Shown: one piece after another, positions 1 through 7,881 of the stretch | Position numbering within the stretch: position 1 is the first letter of the stretch | Layout: each line of letters begins with the position of its first letter | Position numbers and translations under genes: made by a program | Source: Deltaproteobacteria bacterium | GTDB lineage: Bacteria; Desulfobacterota; GWC2-55-46 | Assembly: GCA_016234855.1 (NCBI GenBank) | Contig: JACRNO010000001.1 | Location: 1 to 54,200, forward strand | Length of the DNA: 54,200 nucleotides | Reading direction: 5' to 3' | Notes under the pieces: generated by a model | Database searches by the model: none | What the model saw: the letters and a program-made list of their open reading frames with translations, nothing else | Told to the model about the DNA's origin: nothing

Positions 1-336
1 ACCAAAGACGGGTTCAAGGCCGCGCCGCTGCTCATAACGGCATGCGCCGACCCGAAAGAGGCGTGGGTAAGAAAGTCCGACAACAGGAACTACGCGTGGG
101 TGGACGTGACCATAGCCTTGACCGAGATGATAGGCGCGGCAACCGCCGAAGGGCTCGGGACCTGCTGGGTCGCGGCCATCGAACCGGAACGCGTCAAAAA
201 ATGCCTTGAGATACCGGGGCATATCGATGTCGTAGCGATAATAGCGATTGGCTACCCCCTCGGAATGTCAGACCTTGTAAGGGAAGATAAGACACGTAAA
301 CCTTTAGCCGGGATAATCCATCATGGCAAGTGGTAA
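1..336 (+). CDS. nitroreductase family protein, C-terminal part (5' end outside window)
   Basis: The reading frame is open from the first base and ends at TAA 334-336. The visible 111 residues read as the C-terminal half of an FMN-dependent nitroreductase-fold enzyme: a segment around APLLITACAD, the helix EGLGTCWVAAIEPERV, and the closing strand VVAIIAIGYPLG that normally precedes the last helix. The family reduces nitro groups, quinones or flavins with NAD(P)H; the substrate cannot be told from this part. The stop overlaps the start of the PilZ gene by 14 bases, so the two are probably co-transcribed. Family call is good, specific function unknown. Confidence 0.8.
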   Translation, partial: TKDGFKAAPLLITACADPKEAWVRKSDNRNYAWVDVTIALTEMIGAATAEGLGTCWVAAIEPERVKKCLEIPGHIDVVAIIAIGYPLGMSDLVREDKTRKPLAGIIHHGKW

Positions 337-718
337 GAAGACCAACGGCAAAGAGACCGAGCCTGAAGTCACAACCCTGAGAAGCGAACGCAGGCGGCAC
401 CTGCGCAAGCAGGTCATCGTCCTGAAGATACGCGGAGAAGACGCGGCAGGGGTCTTCTTCGGCTACGCAAAGACGGTCGGCCCGGGCGGGATGTTCATCA
501 CCTCCGTCAACCCGCGCAACGTCGGCGAGGAGTTCGAGCTATCCTTCAACATCACGGAGGCCGCGATAACCGTGCGCTGCAAGGCCATGGTCGCATGGCG
601 CCGCGAATACAACCCCAAGCTTAAACAGGAACCCGGCATGGGAATAAGGTTCATCGACCTGGACACCAAGACTCGCGATCGCGTCATGGACTGGGTGGAA
701 AGCCAGCAGGCAAAATAA
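323..718 (+). CDS. PilZ domain protein
   Basis: A 131-residue protein, essentially one PilZ domain after a short charged N-terminus. The RxxxR element is seen as RSERRRHLRK (about residues 21-30). The second motif, usually D/NxSxxG, appears as KTVGPGGMFI, where the Ser is replaced by Gly, so c-di-GMP binding may be weak. The C-terminal part (GMGIRFIDLD) is typical of the single-domain PilZ proteins common in Deltaproteobacteria. PilZ proteins act in the cytoplasm as c-di-GMP receptors or adaptors in motility and exopolysaccharide control. It overlaps the end of the upstream nitroreductase gene. No clear Shine-Dalgarno sequence, so translational coupling is plausible. Confidence 0.85.
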   Translation: MASGKKTNGKETEPEVTTLRSERRRHLRKQVIVLKIRGEDAAGVFFGYAKTVGPGGMFITSVNPRNVGEEFELSFNITEAAITVRCKAMVAWRREYNPKLKQEPGMGIRFIDLDTKTRDRVMDWVESQQAK

Positions 719-845
719 CCGCCGGGAAATCAGAAAAAAACACGTACCCTTTAGACCGGTGTCAACGCAGATGACCGTGCCTTGACATTAACAAGAAAAC
801 GCAGCGCAAACCCGCGTATCACGCAGTAGCACCTCTGTCTGTCCT

Positions 846-2276
846 CTATCCCTTGACGCTCCAGACCGTGCCGGAAGGCGTATCCTCGAGCACGACGCCC
901 TTTGCAAGCAGTTCGGCCCTTATCTCGTCGCTGCGCTTGAACTCGCGCGCCTTCCTTGCGGAGTTACGCTCGGCTATAAGCCGCTCGACATAGGCCGCGT
1001 CAACCGCGGCAATGGCGCGTCTGCGTGCCGCATAATCTTCAGGAGTGGCGCCAAAGACGCCGAGAAAGGCCGCGACCTCTCTGAAGAGGGCGAGAGAGGC
1101 GGCCAACTCGTCAGCAGAGGGGGCAACGCCTGCACCCCTTGCATCGTCGAGTATGCGGTTTATCCGCGTCACCTCGCCAAAGACGATACCGATGACCCCT
1201 GCCGCGTTAAAGTCGTCTTCCATCGCCTCCGTAACTAAAGCGAGCTTCTCGGCGACAAGCGCGGCCTTCATGGAAAGGGCTGCAGGGCATTCCTGAGCTA
1301 TGCGGCCGACGGTCTTGTAAAAACGCTCGAGCCCGGCCTCGGCCTCTTTAAGAGAGTCCTGCGTATAGTCGATAGGGTTTCTGTAATGACTGCCGAGGAG
1401 GAAGAGGCGCACGGCCTCGCCGGTTTGATTTTCCAGCACCTCGCGGATATTTAAAATGTTGCCAAGCGATTTGCTCATCTTCTCGCGCTCGATATTCACA
1501 AAACCGTTATGCAGCCAGTACTTCGCATAAGGGGCCTTGCCTGTGGCAGCCTCGCTCTGGGCTATCTCGTTCTCATGATGCGGGAAGATAAGGTCTTTGC
1601 CGCCGCCGTGTATGTCTATACGCTCGGCAAGGTGCACCATGCACATGGCGGAACATTCTATATGCCAGCCCGGCCTGCCCTTGCCCCAGGGGCTCTCCCA
1701 CGCAGGCTCCCCGGGCTTGCTTGCCTTCCAGAGCGCAAAGTCAAGCGGGTCCTGCTTGGACTCGTTCACATCCACGCGCGCACCCGCCTCCAACTCGTCT
1801 ATCTTCTTGCCGGAGAGCTTGCCGTAATCGGCCTTGCGCCGCACCGAGTAAAAGACGTCCCCATTGGAGGCATAGGCCATGCCCTTATCGATAAGCGTTC
1901 GGGTCACCTCGATTATCTTTTCTATCGTCTCTGTCGCCTTGGGGCGCACGTCCGGCACCGCCACACCGAGGCTCGCCATGTCCTCGTCAAACGCCTTTAT
2001 GTAGCGCTCGGCAAGCTCTTCCGAACTTACACCTTCCTTGTTGGCGGCCGCGATTATCTTGTCATCCACGTCCGTATAATTGCGCGCATACCTGACCTCA
2101 TAGGTCTTGCGCAGGTACCTGCTGATTACGTCGAAGGCAACCGCGCTCCTTGCATGGCCTATGTGGCTCATGGCATAGACCGTCGGGCCGCAGACATACA
2201 TGAGGACCCTGCCCTGCGTGAGCGGGACAAACTCCTCTTTCTTTCTCGTAAGCGAATTGTAGACCTTGAGCGCCAT
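846..2276 (-). CDS. cysS: cysteinyl-tRNA synthetase
   Basis: Cysteine-tRNA ligase of 476 residues, the usual family length. Class I signatures are present: zinc-ligand Cys in MYVCGPTVY, the HIGH motif as MSHIGHARS, the zinc and substrate region GWHIECSAMC, and KMSKS in REKMSKSLGN. The C-terminal DALR-like helical domain and anticodon region follow. The ATG at 2276 begins MALKVYNSLT, the normal CysRS start. The frame stays open another 64 codons upstream, but that extension has no family resemblance and would run into the end of gltX. It is the last gene of ispF-gltX-cysS, 89 bases after gltX. Confidence 0.96.
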   Translation of the reverse strand: MALKVYNSLTRKKEEFVPLTQGRVLMYVCGPTVYAMSHIGHARSAVAFDVISRYLRKTYEVRYARNYTDVDDKIIAAANKEGVSSEELAERYIKAFDEDMASLGVAVPDVRPKATETIEKIIEVTRTLIDKGMAYASNGDVFYSVRRKADYGKLSGKKIDELEAGARVDVNESKQDPLDFALWKASKPGEPAWESPWGKGRPGWHIECSAMCMVHLAERIDIHGGGKDLIFPHHENEIAQSEAATGKAPYAKYWLHNGFVNIEREKMSKSLGNILNIREVLENQTGEAVRLFLLGSHYRNPIDYTQDSLKEAEAGLERFYKTVGRIAQECPAALSMKAALVAEKLALVTEAMEDDFNAAGVIGIVFGEVTRINRILDDARGAGVAPSADELAASLALFREVAAFLGVFGATPEDYAARRRAIAAVDAAYVERLIAERNSARKAREFKRSDEIRAELLAKGVVLEDTPSGTVWSVKG

Positions 2277-2365
2277 GATGAACGATAACCGCCTTTTAAT
2301 ATTGCAGTGCCAAAGGTCAGACCTTACGGCCTGATTGCCGTGCCGAATCAATTTGAAATCATAAG

Positions 2366-3766
2366 CTAACCAACAAACCTGCCAAGCCTGTCCATGACCT
2401 TCTTTCTTCCAAGCAACCCCGGAATCTTCGCCAGTTCGATACCCTCGGTCATGCCGGTCAGGCCGCACCGTATCGGCATGAAGAGCCGCCTGCCCTTTTC
2501 GCCTGTCGCAATCTTGACCGCCTTTATTATCCCCTCATACGCCGCCTCGTCGAGTGATGCGGCCTTTGCAGCCTCGTCTAAAAAGGCCTTTATCACGGCC
2601 TTTGCCTGCGACTGGGCAAGGCACTCGGCAGCCTCGGCCGTTAAGGTCAGCTCATCGATAAACGGTGATATCAACCCTTTTAAATCGGCAACGGTCGCGG
2701 CATTGGCCCTGACCGCAGCTATGACCTCTGCTACATCAACGACATCGGTCGGATAACCGGCAAGAGACGCAAGGCGGCTAACGTCAGCCGCCGCAATCGC
2801 GGCCTTGTTAAAGACCTTGAGCCTCGCCATGTCAAAGACCGACGCGCTACGGGAGAGTCTCTTGAGATCGAAAGAGCCTGCAAGGGCCGCAAGCTCAATC
2901 AACCCGTCGCCCCCGCCTCCGACAGGAGTCCAACCAAGGCGGGCAATGGAATTTATTACCGCCTCAGGCAGATACCCTGCATCGCGCAGCGTGAATATCG
3001 AGGCCGCATCATCGCGCTTACTCAACGGGGCCTTGTCAGTCCCGAGCACAAGCGGGACGTGGGCATAGACCGGCACGCCGAACCCGAGCGCCTGAAAGAG
3101 CATTATCTGACGCGGCGTGTTCGAGAGGTGGTCGTCCCCGCGTATGACGTGAGTTATACCCATCAGGGCGTCGTCCACGACCACGGCGAAGTTATATGCG
3201 GCAACACCGTCGGACCCGATAATGACAAAATCGCCGTATGCCCCGGCCTCGAAGGTCAAGGCGCCGTGCACCTCGTCAATAAACCTTACTGGCCGGTGCG
3301 GCGTCTTGAACCTGATGACCGGCATTGCGCCGCTCACACCGCCCTGCGGCCCGGCCTCGCGGCACCTGTTGTCGTAGCGCGGGGCGACCCCTGCCTTTAT
3401 CTGCGAGGCCTTGAGTTCGGCCAAGCGCTCCTTCGTGCACCAGCACGGATACGCGGCCTCGTGCCTTACGAGCCACTGCGCGTAGCTTGAATAGAACCGC
3501 AACCGCTCCGACTGCCTGTACGGCCCGGCCTGGCCGGGCGCGTCCGGCCCTTCGTCCCACTCGAGCCCGAGCCAGCGGAGATCCTCCATGATGGCGGTCT
3601 CGAATGCCGGACTTGAGCGCAGCGTATCGGTGTCTTCGATGCGAAGGATGAAACTGCCGTTGCAATGCCTGGCATAGAGCCAGTTGAAGAGCGCGGTGCG
3701 GGCATTGCCCAGATGCAGGTATCCCGTTGGCGACGGCGCAAAGCGCGTGCGGACCTGAGCGCTCAC
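2366..3766 (-). CDS. gltX: glutamyl-tRNA synthetase
   Basis: Glutamate-tRNA ligase of 466 residues. It opens with [18 protein letters not shown], containing the class I HIGH variant HLGN, and carries the KMSKS-equivalent as APLSKRDDA. The CxC...C zinc region typical of bacterial GluRS is visible around [11 protein letters not shown] and CREAG. The C-terminal anticodon-binding helices end in [13 protein letters not shown]. Its ATG overlaps the ispF stop by 4 bases, so translation is coupled. Whether it is discriminating or also charges tRNA-Gln cannot be told, because gatCAB is not in view. Confidence 0.96.
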   Translation of the reverse strand: MSAQVRTRFAPSPTGYLHLGNARTALFNWLYARHCNGSFILRIEDTDTLRSSPAFETAIMEDLRWLGLEWDEGPDAPGQAGPYRQSERLRFYSSYAQWLVRHEAAYPCWCTKERLAELKASQIKAGVAPRYDNRCREAGPQGGVSGAMPVIRFKTPHRPVRFIDEVHGALTFEAGAYGDFVIIGSDGVAAYNFAVVVDDALMGITHVIRGDDHLSNTPRQIMLFQALGFGVPVYAHVPLVLGTDKAPLSKRDDAASIFTLRDAGYLPEAVINSIARLGWTPVGGGGDGLIELAALAGSFDLKRLSRSASVFDMARLKVFNKAAIAAADVSRLASLAGYPTDVVDVAEVIAAVRANAATVADLKGLISPFIDELTLTAEAAECLAQSQAKAVIKAFLDEAAKAASLDEAAYEGIIKAVKIATGEKGRRLFMPIRCGLTGMTEGIELAKIPGLLGRKKVMDRLGRFVG

Positions 3767-4245
3767 GGCCCGACCTTCTCGTCCAGAAGGGCCACGGCGT
3801 GCGCGGCGATACCGGCAAGCGCGCCGGTAAAACCAAGCCCTTCCTCGGTCTTGGCCTTGACGTTCACCCTGCCTTCGGGCATGCCCAGGACTCTGGTGAT
3901 ATTGGCGGCCATGGCCGCGATGTGAGGGGCAAGGCGCGGGGCCTCGCAGACTACGGTAGAGTCGATATTGACGACCTTATATCCGGCCGCCGCAACAAGC
4001 TCACCCGTCTTTGCGAGGAGCGTCAGGCTTGAGATGTCTTTATAGGCGTTGTCCGAAGGCGGAAAGTGTCTGCCGATGTCCCCGAGACAGGCCGCGCCGA
4101 TGAGCGCGTCGATAACCGCGTGCAGGAGCACATCCGCGTCCGAGTGACCGAGCAGCCCCCTGTCGTGCGGCACAATAACCCCGCCGATGATGAGCGGCCT
4201 GCCCTGGACAAGCCTGTGTGCGTCGTAACCATACCCTGTTCTCAT
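3763..4245 (-). CDS. ispF: 2-C-methyl-D-erythritol 2,4-cyclodiphosphate synthase
   Basis: Fifth enzyme of the non-mevalonate isoprenoid pathway; it cyclises CDP-ME 2-phosphate to MEcPP with CMP release. The protein has 160 residues, the normal length. The metal ligands D8 and H10 are in GYGYDAHRL, and H42 is in [11 protein letters not shown]. The [10 protein letters not shown] loop and the C-terminal [15 protein letters not shown]-binding segment are present. The usual partner ispD is not directly upstream, where a family A repeat lies instead. First gene of a tight operon with gltX and cysS. Confidence 0.96.
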   Translation of the reverse strand: MRTGYGYDAHRLVQGRPLIIGGVIVPHDRGLLGHSDADVLLHAVIDALIGAACLGDIGRHFPPSDNAYKDISSLTLLAKTGELVAAAGYKVVNIDSTVVCEAPRLAPHIAAMAANITRVLGMPEGRVNVKAKTEEGLGFTGALAGIAAHAVALLDEKVGP

Positions 4246-4275
4246 ATCGGTTGTCCGTTTGCGGTTATCGGTTAT

Positions 4276-4414
4276 GGAACCTCTGATTAATTCATTTTTT
4301 CTGTCATTCTGAGGAGCAAAGCGACGAAGAATCTTGTAATTAGTTGATTTGCCAAGAAACTAGATTCTTCGCTGTGCTCAGAATGACACCATTGTGAAAT
4401 TAATCAGAGATTCC
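4276..4414. repeat. family A MITE-like palindromic element (copy A1)
   Basis: A 139-bp palindromic element. The ends are GGAACCTCTGATTAATT and its near reverse complement AATTAATCAGAGATTCC. Inside are a second inverted pair, TGTCATTCTGAG (4310 region) and CTCAGAATGACA (4377 region), and a third, GAAGAATCT/AGATTCTTC. It has no coding content. It fills the gap upstream of ispF and downstream of hemL. Related copies are at 7672-7797, 17834-18006 and 52991-53241. This copy lacks the 29-bp module C found in two of the others, so it is an empty-site reference. Confidence 0.85.
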
Positions 4415-4480
4415 TTATCGGTTTTCAAAAGATACAAGGCCGTCTTACCGATAACTGTCAACCGCTAACCGATACCTGAT

Positions 4481-5758
4481 CTACAGCCTCGTAAAACTCC
4501 TGTCAACCGCATCAAGCGTCCTTGCCACGTCGTCCTTGCCGTGCGCAAGGCCGACGAAGACGGCCTCGAACTGCGACGGCGGCAGGTATATGCCGGCCTT
4601 CAGCATCCTCGTAAAGTATCTTGAGAAGCGGGCGCGGTCGGCGGTCTTCGCGTCGTCGTAGTTCGCCACGTCCCTGTCGGTAAAGAAGACCGTAAACATG
4701 GAGCCTGCCTGGTTCACGCGGCACGCGACCGAGCGGCGCTTTGCTATCTCGCGTATGCCGTTGCAGAGCGTCGTCGTGGTCTTTATGAGTTTTTCGTATG
4801 TGCCCTTGCGCTGCAAAAGGCTCAACGTCTCGATGCCCGCGGTCATGGCGAGCGGGTTGCCTGAGAGCGTGCCAGCCTGATATACCGGCCCTGACGGCGA
4901 GAGCATCTCCATAATCTTTCTCCTGCCGCCGAAGCCGCCGACCGGCATGCCGCCGCCGATTACCTTGCCAAGACAGGTGATATCCGGCGTGACGCCGTAG
5001 ACCTTCTGCGCCCCGCCGTAGCACAGGCGAAAACCGCTCATGACCTCGTCCATGATAAGGAGCGCGCCGTAACGCTTGCAGAGCCTGGAAAGGCCTGAAA
5101 GGAAACCGGGCTTGGGCGTAACCACGCCCATGTTGCCTGGCGCGCCCTCGACTATGACGCATGCGACCGCGTTCTTCTCCAGAATCTTCTTTACCGAATC
5201 GAGGTCGTTGTACACCGCGTTGAACGTGTGCCTTGCAAGGGCCGCGGGCACGCCCGGGCTGTCCGGCACGCCGAAGGTCGCCGCCCCGCTCCCGGCCTTG
5301 ACAAGGAGGCTGTCGGCGTGGCCGTGATAGCAGCCGTCGAACTTCAGGATATTATCGCGCCTGGTATAGGCGCGGGCAAGGCGTATCGCGCTCATCGTCG
5401 CCTCTGTGCCGGAGCTTACGAACCTGACCATATCCATTGACGGGAAGGCCTTGAGCGTCTCCTCTGCAAGGGTTATCTCAAGCTCGGTGGGCGCGCCGTA
5501 GGAAATCCCTCTGTCAGCCGCCTTCTTTATCGCGGCCATGACCTTTGGATGGGCGTGTCCGAGTATCATCGGCCCCCATGAGCCTATGTAGTCTATATAG
5601 ACGTTGCCGTCGGCGTCATATATCCTGCTGCCAAGGGCCTTTTTTATGAAGAGCGGGCTGCCCCCGACCGCCTTAAAGGCCCTGACCGGGCTGTTGACGC
5701 CGCCCGGGATGATGCGCGACGCCTTCCTGAGTAGTTGTGCGCTCTTCTTCGTGCCCAT
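4481..5758 (-). CDS. hemL: glutamate-1-semialdehyde 2,1-aminomutase
   Basis: PLP enzyme that converts glutamate-1-semialdehyde to 5-aminolevulinate in the C5 tetrapyrrole pathway. The protein has 425 residues. It shows the N-terminal IPGGVNSPVRAFKAVGG signature, the gating segment SYGAPTELE, DEVMSGFR, and the PLP lysine in CLGKVIGGGMPVGG. The start at 5758 (MGTKKSAQLL) is set by an AAGGAG Shine-Dalgarno a few bases upstream. A frame continuing 35 codons further would read into repeat B1 and is not real. It stands alone, 235 bases before the ispF operon. Confidence 0.96.
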   Translation of the reverse strand: MGTKKSAQLLRKASRIIPGGVNSPVRAFKAVGGSPLFIKKALGSRIYDADGNVYIDYIGSWGPMILGHAHPKVMAAIKKAADRGISYGAPTELEITLAEETLKAFPSMDMVRFVSSGTEATMSAIRLARAYTRRDNILKFDGCYHGHADSLLVKAGSGAATFGVPDSPGVPAALARHTFNAVYNDLDSVKKILEKNAVACVIVEGAPGNMGVVTPKPGFLSGLSRLCKRYGALLIMDEVMSGFRLCYGGAQKVYGVTPDITCLGKVIGGGMPVGGFGGRRKIMEMLSPSGPVYQAGTLSGNPLAMTAGIETLSLLQRKGTYEKLIKTTTTLCNGIREIAKRRSVACRVNQAGSMFTVFFTDRDVANYDDAKTADRARFSRYFTRMLKAGIYLPPSQFEAVFVGLAHGKDDVARTLDAVDRSFTRL

Positions 5759-5773
5759 CGTTATTACTCCTTT

Positions 5774-5895
5774 GAGACCTCTGAAAAAGTCCGTCTGCTT
5801 CGTTGTCTCGTCGCTCGTCACTGCGGCGTATATACAGAATACGCCTCGTTTCTCGCTCCTCACCGCCTCGCACCCGGGGCTTTTTGAGAGGTCTC
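5774..5895. repeat. family B repeat element (copy B1, inverted relative to B2/B3)
   Basis: A 122-bp element with terminal inverted repeats GAGACCTCTGAAAAAG and CTTTTTGAGAGGTCTC. Its core (GACGAGCGACGAGACAACG and CGCAGTGACGAG-type segments read on the minus strand, plus GCGTATTCTGTATATACGCC) matches the elements at 12706-12848 and 33634-33852. It sits immediately upstream of the hemL ribosome-binding site. In the hemL frame it reads as a spurious N-terminal extension. Confidence 0.8.
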
Positions 5896-6039
5896 ACGAG
5901 TTATTCAGAGGTTTCCTCTTATTATTGATAATGACCAACGGCGTTTATCGTAACCTGAGCGCCAAACCCCTGTCAATCCAAAACTGGACAATCCAACATT
6001 GGGCATTGACACGGCATATACCCTATGATATTTTGGGCT

Positions 6040-6151
6040 GGCAAATTCTCCGAGCCAATCTCCCTAATGGGCCGCTCAAGCGGCCACGGGCATTGGCCGA
6101 AAGGTCCGGCTGGAAACGGCCGCGCCTCCCGCGCTTGGAAAGGAGATTGCC
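6040..6151 (+). promoter_or_regulatory. structured leader resembling the Moco (molybdenum cofactor) riboswitch
   Basis: The closing helix pairs 6040-6051 (GGCAAATTCTCC) with 6142-6151 (GGAGATTGCC), with a 2-base bulge. Inside, GCCAAT (6054-6059) pairs with ATTGGC (6092-6097). GGCCGC-TCAA-GCGGCC forms a perfect hairpin (6070-6085). A CGAAAG tetraloop lies at 6098-6103. CGGCT-GGAAAC-GGCCG (6107-6122) and GCGC-CTCCC-GCGC (6122-6134) follow. CTCCGAGCC at the 5' base and GCCTCCCG...GGAAAGGAGA at the 3' base are what I remember as hallmarks of the Moco RNA motif. A strong terminator begins 17 bases later and a porin gene follows. The fold is seen; the family name rests on recall of the consensus and is the uncertain part. 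Confidence 0.55.
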
Positions 6152-6167
6152 GAAGCCTTGTTCATTA

Positions 6168-6206
6168 ACGAGGCCAACCCGCGCGCGGTTGGCCTCGTTT
6201 TTTTTG
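6168..6206 (+). terminator. intrinsic terminator between riboswitch-like leader and porin gene
   Basis: A perfect 12-bp stem, ACGAGGCCAACC (6168-6179) with GGTTGGCCTCGT (6187-6198), has a 7-base GC-rich loop and is followed at once by a run of T. It lies 17 bases after the structured leader and about 120 bases before the porin start. This is the standard expression platform of a transcription-controlling riboswitch. It could alternatively just end an upstream transcript, but no plus-strand gene lies upstream. Confidence 0.85.
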
Positions 6207-6324
6207 CCGTCAGACCGGACAGACGGCACGGGGCAGGCATCAACCGGTCTCACCTGAAAATCCGCACACCGGTTTTTATGCGGCCGCAGGGCCGAGCTTA
6301 AATAAAGAGCGAAGGAAAAAGATA

Positions 6325-7509
6325 ATGAAAAAGATTACAACTCTTATCGCGCTTGCCTTGCTCGCCTGCACGGCGCCGGCACACGCAGCCGAGTTCCTGT
6401 ACGGCGAGCAGACTAAGGGCGTAACCGTTACCGCAGCCGGCTCGGATATGACCTTCAGGGTCAGGCTCCAGCCGAGGCTCGACTACGGTGATATAATAAA
6501 GAGCAAGGACGGCAAGACCTATACAAGCGAGAGCGATATCTACTTCAGGCGCGCCCGCATCGAGTTTGGCGGAGACCTTGTTTCAAGGACAATCAGATAC
6601 AAGGTCGAACTATCGGCCGACAAGTGGGAGAAGGCAGGCACGGCAACAACGGTGAGCCTCTACAACGCCTGGGCGCTCTGGCAAGGCTCGGATGCGTATA
6701 ACATCATCGTAGGCAAGGAGAAACTCCCTTACTCGCGGGTCTCACTCACAACGGACTCTCAATCCCTGCTGATTGAAGGGCCGGTCTCGGCCGAAGACGC
6801 GAAGAAGGTCTTTGGCAAGACCGATGCCTATTACCAGCCCAAGGCAGGGGTGCGGGGCAGGCTCCTTAAAGGGATAATAGGTTATGAGGTCGCCTTTGCC
6901 GACGGCTGGTCAAGCGGCGAGGTCATACACGCGGCCCCGGCACGCACCGTCTACAGGTCGGGCATCCTGACCGTGGCAAGGGTCGAGCTCTCGCCTCCGG
7001 GTCTGGCTGAAGATAAGAAGAGCGACGCGCACCTCGGACAGGGCAGCCACCTTACCCTCGGCATCAACGCGGCACGCCAGGGCGGCATCGAATATGATAC
7101 TGCCGTTGCAAACAAGGAGACGCGCACCCTCAGGGGCCTCGACCTCTCCGGCCACTACAAGGGTTTTACAATGCAGTTCGAATGGAACGAGTGGAAGATA
7201 GACTCCACAGACCCGGGCGTAAGCGGTATAACCCCTCGCGGCTGGTATGCTCAGGCAGGCTGGTTCATCGACAGCAAGGGCCTCAACATCGAGCCTGTTG
7301 GCCGCTACGAGTCATATAATCAAGACTCGCACTCGGTGGGCAGGGGCGAGGTGGACACGACCGTGGGCCTGAACTGGTACCTGAAAGGGCACAGCCTGAA
7401 GGCCGGAGTCAACTGGGTGCATACCAGATATGGGGGCAACGCAGCAGGCAGGCTCGCGAACGACAACAGCAAAGACGTGCTGCAGGTCCAGGCGCAACTC
7501 TATCTTTAA
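6325..7509 (+). CDS. OprO/OprP-type outer-membrane porin
   Basis: A 394-residue protein with a clear signal peptide (MKKITTLIALALLACTAPAHA, cleavage near residue 21). The body resembles the phosphate-selective porin O/P family: FRVRLQPRLDYGDI, then YFRRARIEFGGDL with the arginine-rich strand, VGKEKLPYSR, and alternating beta strands to the C-terminus. The family forms anion-selective channels in the outer membrane. The start is supported by a GAAGGAAAAAG site. It is preceded by a Moco-like leader and terminator, not by a Pho box, so its oxyanion may be molybdate or tungstate rather than phosphate. That reading is inference. A distinct second porin of the same class lies at 51326-52513. Confidence 0.85.
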   Translation: MKKITTLIALALLACTAPAHAAEFLYGEQTKGVTVTAAGSDMTFRVRLQPRLDYGDIIKSKDGKTYTSESDIYFRRARIEFGGDLVSRTIRYKVELSADKWEKAGTATTVSLYNAWALWQGSDAYNIIVGKEKLPYSRVSLTTDSQSLLIEGPVSAEDAKKVFGKTDAYYQPKAGVRGRLLKGIIGYEVAFADGWSSGEVIHAAPARTVYRSGILTVARVELSPPGLAEDKKSDAHLGQGSHLTLGINAARQGGIEYDTAVANKETRTLRGLDLSGHYKGFTMQFEWNEWKIDSTDPGVSGITPRGWYAQAGWFIDSKGLNIEPVGRYESYNQDSHSVGRGEVDTTVGLNWYLKGHSLKAGVNWVHTRYGGNAAGRLANDNSKDVLQVQAQLYL

Positions 7510-7598
7510 AGAGGTCTTGGCATCACAAATGCCCGTTCCGTTGGTCTGAATTGCAATCCGATACGCAATGAGATAGACCGGCTCGGCCCGTATCCAAA

Positions 7599-7650
7599 CC
7601 TTAACGCGCCTGTAACACGGCTGTAACATCGGGGCGTTACAAAGTAAGAT
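7599..7650 (+). promoter_or_regulatory. Pho box and putative promoter for pstCAB-phoU
   Basis: Direct repeats with an exact 11-bp period: CTTAACG (7599), CTGTAAC (7610) and CTGTAAC (7621), the last two forming CTGTAACACGGCTGTAAC. This is the architecture of a PhoB site (7-bp repeats spaced by 4 bases). TAAGAT at 7645-7650 is a candidate -10. The site is about 250 bp upstream of pstC, separated by repeat element A2. PhoB and PhoR themselves are not in the window. Confidence 0.8.
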
Positions 7651-7671
7651 GGAACTCCTAAAAAAGGTGTT

Positions 7672-7797
7672 CTCTGTCATTCTGAGCATAGCGAAGAATC
7701 TCAGGCCTTCGGTAAATCAACAAGTTATAGATTCTTCGTCGCTTGTGCGCTAACGTTGTGTCTTTAGCGCCAAAAGCGCTTCTCAGAATGACAGATA
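7672..7797. repeat. family A element (copy A2) carrying one 29-bp module C
   Basis: Inverted pair CTGTCATTCTGAG (7674 region) and CTCAGAATGACAG (7781 region), with inner GAAGAATCT and AGATTCTTC. The CTCTGATTAAT tips of copy A1 are missing. A 29-bp module (7743-7771, beginning TTGTGCGCTAACGTT) interrupts the 3' arm compared with the uninterrupted arm of A1. The element lies in the untranslated leader between the Pho box and pstC. Confidence 0.8.
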
Positions 7798-7881
7798 ACA
7801 AGGGGGGGTCAGGGGTCTCAAGATGGACGAAAGGAATATCCTTGCAAAGGCAAGACCGTCCGTAATCAAAAGACAACCGGT

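Noticed and set aside
1509-2288. Long plus-strand open frame opposite cysS
   Set aside because: It is the antisense shadow of a clear cysteinyl-tRNA synthetase gene and has no recognisable domain; similar antisense frames over divIVA, peptidase MA and A2M genes were dropped for the same reason.
2277-2468. N-terminal extension of cysS
   Set aside because: The extra 64 codons have no similarity to CysRS and overlap the end of gltX; the ATG at 2276 gives the normal start.
4246-4480. Missing or truncated ispD upstream of ispF
   Set aside because: The gap is only 235 bases and is filled by repeat A1; no ispD-like fragment is visible.
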